From Nicotiana tabacum (Eukaryota > Streptophyta > Magnoliopsida > Solanales > Solanaceae), in NCBI RefSeq assembly GCF_000715075.1, contig NC_134101.1:136786237-136850236 (forward strand): a DNA stretch of 64,000 nt, written 5' to 3'. Shown here one piece after another: positions 33,261 to 42,479 of this stretch. The notes below the pieces were generated by a model that saw only the letters and a program-made list of their open reading frames with translations, had not been told where the DNA came from and did no database searches. The translations under genes were made by a program, and so were the position numbers. Numbering within the stretch: position 1 is the stretch's first letter; every line of letters begins with the position of its first letter.

Positions 33261-33268
33261 CTGCTAAG

Positions 33269-33277
33269 TATAAATAG
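33269..33277 (+). promoter_or_regulatory. TATA box of an inferred internal promoter (copy A)
   Basis: TATAAATAG, followed 15-25 nt later by CCTTTTACACTTTTCG, a phrase shared with copy B at about 36337. Together they look like a TATA box and start region for the 3' ORF at 34150. Confidence 0.55.
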
Positions 33278-33409
33278 AGGGTCCCTAAACCTTTTACACT
33301 TTTCGAACCCTAAAATTTCACCGAACAAAGAGCATTATGCATCTTCTGTGGCTTTCAATCTCATCTCTTTCGAATCAAGCGTTGTTTTCCTGCTAAAAAT
33401 TCACAATTG

Positions 33410-34146
33410 GTATGTTAAAATCCATGAATTAATTTTATATTCTTCTTTTCTTTTTGTTTTTGTTTTAATTTTTCTTTCCAATTTTTAGTTGGAGTGAAAT
33501 ACATCCCTTTATCTAAAATTATGGATTAATCATATGTGGGTAATATTTACATGCCTAATGGGGATAGGGTTAGTAACGTTGATTGCTAATTGAACGGATT
33601 GTATGCACTTAGTGAAAACCCTAGAATAATTATTCACCAGTGCCAAATGCGTTAGAATTTCGCGGCCGCGGTTAATTTTTTGCGGTCCGCGGTAGGGTAT
33701 GCGGCCGCATTCCTTTTTCGCGGTTCGCGATACCCTACCTTTTCATTTCTTAGTTTTGTTATAAGTTCGCAGTTCGTAGTCCGCGGTTGGTTCTTCGCGG
33801 CCGAGGCCATGTTTTTGCAGTCCGCGCTCTTGAGCTTCAGAGACTCTGTTAATAGCTTTTGTGGCCGCGTCCACTTTTATGCGGTCTGCGCTTGGTCTTT
33901 CGCGGCCGCATTCATTATTTCGCAGTTCGAGCTCAACTAGAATCAGAGAGTTAGTAGTCTGAACCTAACCTCTTCGCGGCCGCGGTTACTTTTTTGCGGT
34001 CCGCGATGGGCACTTTGTGGCCGCATTTACTTTTTCACGGTCCGCAGTTCCTGGTTCTGAGAAACAATTTCTGCATTGCAACTGCACTATTTTAGCATAT
34101 GCTTGAAGCTTTATTCTGACTATATTTCATTTCTTGTTTGCTGCAG
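33410..34146 (+). other. Putative 5'-UTR intron before 3' ORF copy A, with CpG array 2
   Basis: Donor GTATGT at 33410, acceptor TTGTTTGCTGCAG ending at 34146, with the ATG three bases later. Copy B has a donor and acceptor at the same relative places. The intron holds a dense series of GCGGCCGC- and GCGGTCCGC-type motifs (33655-34060), in close pairs about 20 nt apart and joined by T-rich linkers. Confidence 0.55.
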
Positions 34147-34149
34147 ACA

Positions 34150-35267
34150 ATGGTCCAATCCAGAGGTGGAGTTGATACATCTAAAGGGAGGGCAGGACCC
34201 TGCCGAGGCAGGGGTAATGGAAAGACCAAGATACCCCTAGCAATCCAAAAATCAATTAGCAAGATGAGAGCTGCCATCAAAACTGCGGATCAAGCCGCAG
34301 ACCATTCAGACACTAGTGAGTATGTCCCTTCACGGGAAGCTTCGGAAGGAGACTCTATACCCACTCATGTCCCCACACAGTCCAAGTGGGAATTCCAGTT
34401 ATGAGATGAACCTACCTCCTCTTTTGAGTCATCTGATGGCTCAGAGGAAGGTAGTGCAGCTTCGGCACCATCTTCCCCACCTGCTACAACTTCGGCTTCA
34501 CTAGCTACCCCTATTGTTGTGGATGATGATGATGATGAGGTCCCGGATGATGGGAGAGGGGGTGACGCCAATATTGGGGGGTTGGCCAGATCCAGAAAAT
34601 TCGAGGTGTGGGATAATAGATTTGTGAGCGCATTAGCGTATCAGAAGTTCCAAGAATAGTGGCCCCAAAGGTCACTCACCCTTGAGAGACAATTTATACA
34701 GAGAGACCTCATTCCCCACAAACCAAATGTCAAGAGGCAGTTTGAGGAGAGAGTAGGGTGGAAATGGTTTACCAGCAAAGTTCCCGATGCTAATGAATAC
34801 CTTGTCAAAGAGTTCTATGCAAACGTTTCCCACATCAAAAAGGGGACCACTGTGACAAAGGTCTGAAACTTGAAGATCCGGCTTTGATGGCCACACGCTG
34901 AATGAATATGCCAGTTTTGAGGATGTGAAAGTCGTGCAATATTTGGAGAAGCTGGCAGTTGATGAAGCAGCCCATCCATGGTTAGCGAAGATATTAGCCC
35001 CAGGGACGATGCCGGCATGGCTCACAGCTGAAGTCTGAATATACAGAAACACCCTCAGCTTTGAAGCCAAGGGGTGGTCCACCTTCATGTGCAGCCGACT
35101 GGATCTGTGTCAGCATGCTCACCCAGTGTGTCTTGATAGCTTCCATCATGGCGGGTATCCTATCAATGTGGGGAACCTCATATACTATCACATTACAAAG
35201 GCAGTTGGAAATGAAGAAAAATCCTACCCCTACCCTATCTTCCTAACCATGTATTTCATGTATTTCG
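34150..35267 (+). pseudogene. Athila 3' ORF, copy A, truncated
   Basis: An ORF of unknown function in the place where Athila elements carry an env-like or other extra ORF. It reads MVQSRGGVDTSKGRAGPCRG, a Ser/Glu-rich part (SEYVPSREASEGDS), an Asp run, then RSRKFEVWDNRFVSALAYQK and KRQFEERVGWKWFTSKVPDA. After one frameshift (about 34880) it gives LNEYASFEDV, WSTFMCSRLD and GGYPINVGNLIYYHITKA. This wording resembles the plant family annotated as putative plant transposon protein. I see no signal peptide or transmembrane segment, so an envelope role is not supported. It stops near 35267, where integrase sequence begins again. Confidence 0.7.
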
Positions 35268-35839
35268 TAGATCAAGAGCATATTGTCAAAGACGGTTAAT
35301 GCAAATAGGACTGACTAGTCAAAGAAACTGGATGATGCTTTGTGGGTGTTAGGACTTCTTACAAGACTCTGATTGGTATGTCTCCGTACCGGTTGGTGTT
35401 TGGGAAAGCTTTCCATCTCCCGGTTGAGTTAGAGCACAAAGCCATGTGGGCCTTCAGGAAGTTGAATCTTGAATGGGATGTTGCAGCAAATCTTCGGGTG
35501 AAGCAACTCAATGAGCTTGATGAGTTCCGGTTTCATACCTATTCTAGCTCGTCCTTGTATGAGGACAAGATGCAGTACTTACATGACAAGTATGCCTGTA
35601 GCAAGGAATTCAAAGTGGGTGACTTGGTTCTTTTGTTCAACACGCGATTACGACTATTTTCAGGAAAGCTTAAGTCAAAATGGAGTGGACCTTTAAAGGT
35701 GGTGCTTGTGACTCCGTTTGGTGCTCTTGATTTGAAAAACATAAATGGTGAAATCTTCAGAGTTAATGGGCACAGAGTGAAGCATTATCTTGTAAATTTT
35801 GATGACATCCACGTGGTGGCAATGATCTATCTCGAGTGA
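35268..35839 (+). pseudogene. Athila integrase C-terminus, second copy (copy B)
   Basis: Begins abruptly within GATCAAGAG, with the reading [15 protein letters not shown], one [12 protein letters not shown], a short damaged stretch, and then an open part from 35342: [60 protein letters not shown] and [12 protein letters not shown]. It matches 32222-32820 of copy A with about three quarters of residues identical by eye. There is no integrase core before it, so it cannot be the end of a complete gene. Confidence 0.9.
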
Positions 35840-36300
35840 TTGATGGTAACCTGTGTCATGTTGCGACGTTAAATCAGGCACTTCTTGGGAAGCAACCCAT
35901 GTGTTTCTCTTCTTTTTTGATTTTCTTTGCAATTAGGATTTGTTGGTGAACTAATTGGTTGTGAGATATGTGTAGGGATGTTTTGTACAGTGCAGGTCAA
36001 GCTGAAAATATTTCATTCTCTGAAGATTAGACCGCGGTCGTGCTCCATTTTTCGCGGTCAGCGGTGGCCTTACCGTGGAGAAGGATTTTGATGGCGGTCA
36101 GCGGTGCTAAAAAGTCTAAAATGGGGATTCTCTGAAGTTTCAACCCGCTGTCGCAGTGCATTTTTCGCGGTCAGCGGTGGTTTACCGCTATCGCGGAGCA
36201 TTTTTCGCTCCCAGCGGTGGTCTCAGAATTCCAACCCTTCAGTTCTGCACCAGTGTGGACCGCGGTGATTTACCGCAGCCGCGCTAGGTAAGTTTAGTGG
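35840..36300 (+). repeat. Spacer with CpG-rich array 1 (copy B), upstream of TATA
   Basis: Contains GTTAAATCAGGCACTTCTTG near 35870 as in copy A. From about 36030 come AGACCGCGGTCG, TTTTTCGCGGTCAGCGGTGG, TACCGCTATCGCGG, GTGGACCGCGGTG and CGCAGCCGCGC. The array ends about 30 nt before TATAAATAG. Confidence 0.75.
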
Positions 36301-36316
36301 GCCCCTAGGTGTTTTC

Positions 36317-36325
36317 TATAAATAG
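36317..36325 (+). promoter_or_regulatory. TATA box of an inferred internal promoter (copy B)
   Basis: TATAAATAG followed by GGCCTTTTACACTTTTCG, the same layout as copy A. The TATA and start-like phrases are kept although the sequence between and around them has diverged. Confidence 0.55.
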
Positions 36326-36452
36326 GCGGTCATAAGGCCTTTTACACTTTTCGCTCATTTCACTCTCAAACAAAAATCGCATTGTTCATCCACACCCTAG
36401 TTCGCACAAACACAAGAATTAGACTCCATTTTTACCACTTATCTCACATCTG

Positions 36453-37125
36453 GTAATTCCACTCATTCGTTAGTAGTTAATTTTGTAATTATTTACTTTT
36501 AATTGATAGTTCTTACTTCTTCTTCTTCTTTTTTCTTTTAATTTTGACATAGAGTTCCGCAGTATTAACTAGATTAGGTTTAAAATAGTTAGAATTAATT
36601 ACTAAATACCTACTAGGATTGATAATGTTGATGTTATTGCTAAAATACATGAAAATTAGAAACCCTAGGTTTGTTGAGCCCTAGTTTGACTTCCACGGTC
36701 GCGGTCATATGTTTTATCTGAGATTTTTAAGTCCTGATAACCACGGCCAGCGATGGCAAATTCTGTTAATAGCGGTGCCTCTCCGCGGCCGCAATGTTTT
36801 TTTCGTAGTCCGCAATGCTCTAGTTCAGAGAGGTCTTTACAAGGGTTCGCGACCGCGGTTGATTTTTCGCGGACAAGGCTGCAACTACCGTGACCCTGCT
36901 TCTTTTTCCGCGATCCACAGTACAATAGAATTAGAGGTTGGGTAGTCTGATCCCCACATCTCCGCGGCTGCGATGCATTTTCCGCGGTCCACGGTGCAGC
37001 CTTCGCGGTCGCGCTCCTTTTTTCGTGGTCGGCAAATTTTTTTCCCATGCACTGTAAATTGTTACTGTTGTTTTCTTCACTGCTTCTTCTAGCAACTAAC
37101 AATGTTCAATTGATTATACTTGTAG
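36453..37125 (+). other. Putative 5'-UTR intron before 3' ORF copy B, with CpG array 2
   Basis: Donor GTAATT after CACATCTG, acceptor ATACTTGTAG ending at 37125, ATG at 37129. It contains CpG-rich motifs from about 36690 to 37035 (TCCGCGGCCGCAATG, CGCGACCGCGG, TTTCCGCGGTCCACGG, TTCGCGGTCGCGC). Same plan as 33410-34146. Confidence 0.55.
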
Positions 37126-37128
37126 ATA

Positions 37129-39130
37129 ATGGTTAAATTTAGAGGAGGCGGTGAAAACAAAAAGGGAAAGCAGAGTCCTCCTGGGGTAGGGGACGAGGAT
37201 AGATTAAATTGACCCCAGCAGTTCAGAAATCAACTGGGGAAATGAGGAAGAGCATCAGAGTTGTAGAAAGAGCTACTTCCCATTCTGAGGTGAGTGAGTA
37301 TTTGCCATCCCGGGAGGCCTCAAAGTCTGATTCAGTGCCGGCATATGTACCTGACTTCCCAGAGAGACATAGGTTGATAGATGAACCTACACTCCCAACC
37401 TCTCCTACTTCTCCTACTACCTCTTCTGCTGAGTCGTCTGATGGCTCAGCAGAGGGTAGTGAGTCTTCAGCTTCAACCTCACCTATAGCTTCGTCTCCTG
37501 GATAGGATCTCATAGATGATGAGGTACCGAATGACGAAAGAGGGGGTATGACCCAACCCGGGGGTGTGGAAAGGACTAGAAACCCTAAAGTGTGGCAAAG
37601 GAGGTTTGTCAGTGAGTTGGCATATCACAAGTTCCGGGAGTGGTGGCCTCTAAGGTCACTTATTCATGAGCGCTAATTCATAGAGCGGGATCTTCTGCCT
37701 CACAACCCCAACGTGAAGCAGCATTTCAATGAACGAGTGGGATGGGATTATTTCACTAGTAAGGTGTCGGAGGCTAATGAGAACCTAGTCAAGGAATTCT
37801 ACACCAATGACTCCCAAATCAAAAAGGACACAAAAGTGACTAAGGTGCGGAACTTGAAAGTCAAGTTTGATGGGAAAACAATCAATGAATACCTGGGCTT
37901 CAATGATGAAGATGAGACATTGTACTTGAAGAAGATGGCGATGGATGAGACATCCCGACCGTGGTTGGCATCATACCTGCTCTCCCGAACACCACCCCAG
38001 CATGGTTGACAACAGGGGTTCCTATCTTGAGGAACACTCTAAACTTTGAGGTGAAGGGTTGGGAGACTTTTGTATGCAACAGGCTAGACCCCACTACTCA
38101 TGAAAACACCTTGCTGGTCTCCCGAGCGATTATAGTGGTGGCTATTATGGTGGGGTTCCCGATCAATGTCGGGAATATCATATCTAGGGTGATCATCAGA
38201 GTGGTCATTGAGGGTGATAGATTTTACCCCTTCCCGAACTTCCTTACCATGTACTTGGAAGATCAGGAGGTTGAGAACAGAAACTTTGATGTCAATGTAA
38301 AACCAAAGATGCCTTTTTCATGGTACAACCTCAAGGGTCCAGACAACCCCAAATCCAAGGGATCCAAGGGCAAAGCTACTGCTTCTACTGGCCAGTCTGA
38401 AGAGCCAGTAGTGGTAGTCCCTACTTCATAGCCTCCTACTACCATACCAGATCCTGCCTCCGGACCATCTACTTCCCTGCCTTCAAAAATCCCATCCACC
38501 TCAGCAAACCCATTGACTGCCCATAGATTGAGCCAAACACTCTCAAATATCAACAACTAGATGTAGGTAGCAACTTTAAGCTGTCTATGCTATCTAGTTC
38601 GGCAGCAGCCCAATCAGTTCCCCCGCAGCTACAGGTGCCAGATTCGGTAGAGGAGTCTCTCAAGGAGCTTCTGGACAACCAGAAGAAGCTCCTGGAGAAC
38701 CAAAAGCTTATAATGGATGCTCTAACAGTTCAAGGAAAATCACTTCAGGAGCTAAGCAAGCAAACAAGAAAGCTGAAAAAGACTCGGGCCTCGAAGGAGT
38801 CTGTGAAGGAATTGAGGGGGAGGTGGAGAAGATGAAGGCAGCAGACCACTTACCATTGGATCTGCTATTATAGGACCAGCCTCCAGCAACTCAGACAGAA
38901 CAGTGAGAGAGAGTCCAAGAGGAGGAGAGTGGTGCCCCGGGTTGATGATGTAGAGATTGAGCTGGTAGAGACTGAGGCAGTTGCTTCTGGCTAGCCATAG
39001 GCCACCAAGACAGGTGATCCAAGCGCCCAGCCGCAGGACTCTATCCAGCCATAGGATCCCATGCCGCCACAGGACTCAATGCAGGCAGAGGACCCATAGG
39101 GAGTTTCCTTTGCTCTCTACCCTTCTTTTT
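37129..39130 (+). pseudogene. Athila 3' ORF, copy B
   Basis: A second, more complete copy of the ORF at 34150. It starts MVKFRGGGENKKGKQ, shifts frame by 37209, and continues AVQKSTGEMRKSIRVVERAT, SEYLPSREASKSDSVPAYVP, VWQRRFVSELAYHKFREWW, KQHFNERVGWDYFTSKVSEA and VKFDGKTINEYLGF. After another shift near 37965 come WLTTGVPILRNTLNFEVKGW and VGFPINVGNIISRV. The C-terminal part is Pro/Ser-rich, then a likely coiled coil (SLKELLDNQKKLLENQKLIM, about 38650-38810). Stops and shifts are frequent. The family is known only as a plant transposon-associated protein; its function is unknown. Confidence 0.7.
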
Positions 39131-40996
39131 GAACTTATTTTTGGTTAGTTAGCATTGAGGACAATTCTAGCTTTCATTTGAGGGGTGGCCCTACTTTGAT
39201 GATTTGGTAGTTGGTTTGTAATTATGATATTATTTTATTTATTTAGGCTTATGTTTCACTTTTGGTATGTATATGACTTTACCATTTATTTCACTTTTCG
39301 TTATTTTTCGATCTTGGTCTGTATATAAAGTTACTCTCTCATGTAATATTCATTCCCTCTCTTATGTATATTCATCTAAACCCCCTATTGTACATATTTA
39401 GTTTACTTTCCAGATTTTACTTGATAGCTTCTTTTGCAATTTTCCTTAATAGTATAGCTTCTTACTTCATTTAATAGCTTCTTTCAGTTCGTAGCTTCTT
39501 ATTCTACAAGTTTCAATGGTCAATAAATCTTTGGTTTTCTTAATGCCACGGTTCTTTCCAAAGGTGGAGTTTGTGTGAACCGGGTGGCTCTTCCCGATGA
39601 TGGATGACATGACAACATTTTCAAGGGTTTGAGTCTATTTTTCTTTTTGTTTTTGTGAAATAGTAGTTAGTGAGCAATGGTGCCTTAGGAAAAGCTTTGC
39701 TTGGGCCTAACACATTTACCTTTGACCTTATGGTTAAAAACAAATTGGTGTGTATAGAATGGTGATAGTTGTGACCTTGAGACTCTTGTGTTGACTAAAC
39801 AATCATCAAATGTTTTCTCGGAACCATTTGTGTTTCTCAAATCTTAGCTAAGGTAGTTGTGGGCCCCCGACTCTGTTTCTTTAACAATCCTATAGCTTGT
39901 GTGGTGAGGTATTGATTTGCAAGTCCAAGTCCCATGACAATACGTCTAGAACTTGCCCTGAATATTTGTCTAGGCGAAATCCTAAGTGAAGCTCGACTTG
40001 AGAAGTGATTATAGGCTTTCCTTGATCCTAATTGAGATTTGAAAACATCCATAGCCTACCAATGATGATATCCCTAGTCAACCCCATTGAGCCATAGCCC
40101 TTATTCTTTCAATAACCATGATACAAGCCTTTATCCGTTCTAAAATGATCCTCTCTTGGCACCCTATCTTTCCTTAGCACAAGGCAAAAGCATAAGTTTG
40201 GGGGGGAAGAGACGAGGAATGCAAAAGCGATAAAAGGTACAAAATAAAGAAAAGGAAAGGCAAAAAGAAAAAGAAAGAAAAGCCAAAAAAATTCAAAAAG
40301 AAAGTGAACAATGTAGAGAAATGAAGGGAGTCAATAAAAGCAAAAGATGAAAGGCATGGAAAGACTGGAAAGGAGAAAAAGGATTGAAATGAACAAGAAA
40401 GAGTGACAGTGTATCTCTCTATCCCCTAAAGAAGAAGTAAATGACTCAAAGAGTCAAGAAAATGTGTGCCAAAATGAAGCAAATGAAGTGCTTAAGGGAA
40501 GATGAAACCTTCTTAGACCAATATATCCTACCCTGAACCAAAAGCATTCATTACATCACCACAAAAGCCCTATATGATCTTGAGTTGGGTGAGCTTACAT
40601 TAGTGGTGACTCACATAAGGGGTAAGCTTATGGTACTTAGAGCCGGACTTGTGACCGTCCTTTGAGAGGGATGAGTGTGTTTTCCACAATCCTCGTTCTT
40701 AGTGCTACAATCTAAAAGTAAGGTTTGCTTATGGAGAGTTGAGGAGTATGAATTTGGGTACAACAACGGCCAATGTAACAGAAAGAGTTTCCTTGATGAG
40801 TTGAGTCAAATCTTGATGCTTTTGTGTTGCACTATACCCATGGTGCTAAAAGATTTTGTATATTTGATAATGCATTTGAGTTGGATGGTAATTGTTAGTC
40901 CCAATTGATTTTTGATGAGGTTACTTTAGGACAGCTGAATTTTCTTTTCTTTTATCTTGAGGAGGTAGGAATTACTTTGTTTGCTTGAGAACAAGC
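39131..40996 (+). other. Athila 3' non-coding region
   Basis: No supported gene. It holds TAGCTTCTT repeats at 39427-39510, a polypurine-tract-like phrase at 40186-40207 and a 190-nt A/G-rich stretch (40208-40400) on the plus strand. A spurious frame at 40675-40908 has no domain. Confidence 0.6.
40186..40207 (+). other. Second polypurine-tract-like motif
   Basis: AAAAGCATAAGTTTGGGGGG here is almost the same as AAAAGCTTAAGTTTGGGGGA at the true tract (40997). It lies 810 nt upstream and is followed by a long A/G-rich stretch. Confidence 0.6.
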
Positions 40997-41018
40997 AAAA
41001 GCTTAAGTTTGGGGGAGT
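40997..41018 (+). other. Polypurine tract of the Athila element
   Basis: AAGTTTGGGGGAGT immediately before the LTR start TGATAACTAAAG at 41019. Confidence 0.8.
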
Positions 41019-41204
41019 TGATAACTAAAGATTCTAGTCTATTTTATGCTCCTTTTTGCTTGAGTTTTAGATTAAGAGTGTGTACAAGTATTCCCAAAAC
41101 CTAAATAATTGTGCTTGCTTGTAGTGTTTGGTCAAAAAGAGACAAGAAAGTCAAAACCAGCTCAAAAGGGAGTGAAACCTACACAAGTTAAAGTTGTGTC
41201 AACT

Positions 41205-41525
41205 GAGCGCTACAGTAGTAAACCCACCGCGGAGGCGGAGGATCAACCGCTGAGGCGGTCCTGATTTCGCTCTCAGCGGTGGCAAAGTTCAGAGAAGGTG
41301 TTTGTGGGTTCATCAGGTCACCCCTGACCGTGGTGATTTTGTGCGGTCGTAGTGGCATTAGCGCGGCCGCAGTCAGTTTACCGTCCTTAGCGGTAGTCAT
41401 AATCAGAGAGCCAAAATTGAAGCTAAAACTAGAAGACCGCGGTCTGCGATTGATTTTATGTGGCCGCGGTAGCCTCACCACTACAGCAGTCCATTTTGTG
41501 CTGTCAGCGGTACCTCCGTTGGGGC
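41205..41525 (+). repeat. CpG-rich array in the Athila LTR
   Basis: Motifs such as CACCGCGGAGGCGG, CAACCGCTGAGGCGG, GCGCGGCCGCAG, AGACCGCGGTCTGCG, GTGGCCGCGGTAG and GTCAGCGGTACC. It is of the same kind as the arrays in the internal spacers and ends about 35 nt before TATAAATA. Confidence 0.8.
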
Positions 41526-41551
41526 ATTTTTGTCCGAAAAATTTAGCTGTG

Positions 41552-41559
41552 TATAAATA
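41552..41559 (+). promoter_or_regulatory. TATA box of the Athila LTR
   Basis: TATAAATA, just downstream of the CpG-rich array and about 530 nt into the LTR, a usual place for the LTR promoter. Confidence 0.55.
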
Positions 41560-42479
41560 CTTCTTTTTCAAATGTTTAGGACATCTTTTGTTTAGCTGAG
41601 CACGCGAAAACATTGTTTTTGCTTTTTTGAGTAATTTTAGAGCTTATTATACAATTAATCTTAGATGATTAACTTGTAATTACATTTTATGGCTTCTATT
41701 TCATCTAAATCTATGATTTCTTCTTCAATTATGAGTAGCTAAACTCATTAGCTAGGGTTGTGGCTCAACCCTAGAGTGGGTATTTAATGGGTTTCCTATT
41801 TTAGGGCTTAGATATTTATGGGTGATTTATATTTGGCCTGATTTGTGCTTTTTATGTTGAATTGGTTGTTGCAAACACTACTTTGTGCCTTTTTGACTTA
41901 GGCTCTTCTTGAGAAAGAGAGCTTAAGTCTAGAAAATACAGGCCAACAAGGAATTGGGGTGTAATCAAGAGATTGATAGCCCCAATTAAAGGTTTAAACT
42001 TAGAGATAGTAATACCCGACTTGAGCCAACTTTGCTTGCACAAATTGAACACCCAATTGGGTTTGAGAAAGCCAATTAGGGCAAAGTCACTCAAACTACC
42101 GAGAGGTATAGAGTGAGTAGTTACGTGCAATGGCTATATTATGATCCCAACTATAACATTATTGCCATATGTTCTAGACCCCGTTAGATACTCACCTAGG
42201 AGTAAGTCACTTCCCTAGTGCCTCTTTACCAATTTAGAAAACCCTACAAAAATATCTACTTAGCTTAATTTCCTGCATTATTAGTATAAAATTAGAAATA
42301 GCAAACAAATAAAAGAATGATTGGAAGTGCAATCAAGAGAGCTACACATTGCCAGATTAGATAGAAATCCAACTCCAAATATATCTTAGCTCCCTGTGGA
42401 TTTGATCCCGACCTTCTCTGATAAAAGCTGCATCGACCGCTCTTGCCACTCTATAATGGTTTACGATTGGAACCGATCA

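Larger units (their letters stand above)
26806..42479 (+). mobile_element. Athila-like Ty3/gypsy retrotransposon block, chimeric
   Basis: The order is LTR remnant (26806-27008), tRNA-Asp-type primer site, gag, protease, RT, RNase H, integrase, spacer and 3' ORF, then a second integrase C-terminus, second spacer and second 3' ORF, then a polypurine tract and LTR (41019-42479). RT and Gag wording match plant Athila elements (FPFSLRGKDLDWLERLPNHS, CDLGASINLIP). The two integrase ends differ at about a quarter of residues by eye, and the 5' LTR remnant differs strongly from the 3' LTR. The block therefore joins parts of two related elements. The left end is cut by the Tekay element; the right end lies in the antisense gene of a Tat element. 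Confidence 0.85.
41019..42479 (+). mobile_element. 3' LTR of the Athila block (1461 bp)
   Basis: Starts TGATAACTAAAG after the polypurine tract and ends AACCGATCA at 42479. The terminal ~195 nt align with the 5' remnant at 26806-27008. It contains a CpG-rich array and TATA box. The bases that follow belong to the antisense gene of the next element, so the 5 nt CTGCT (42480-42484) may be one target copy; the partner is outside the window. Confidence 0.85.

Noticed and set aside
34150..39130. Envelope gene in the Athila 3' ORFs
   Set aside because: No signal peptide, no transmembrane segment and no furin-type site is seen; the product looks soluble and charged.
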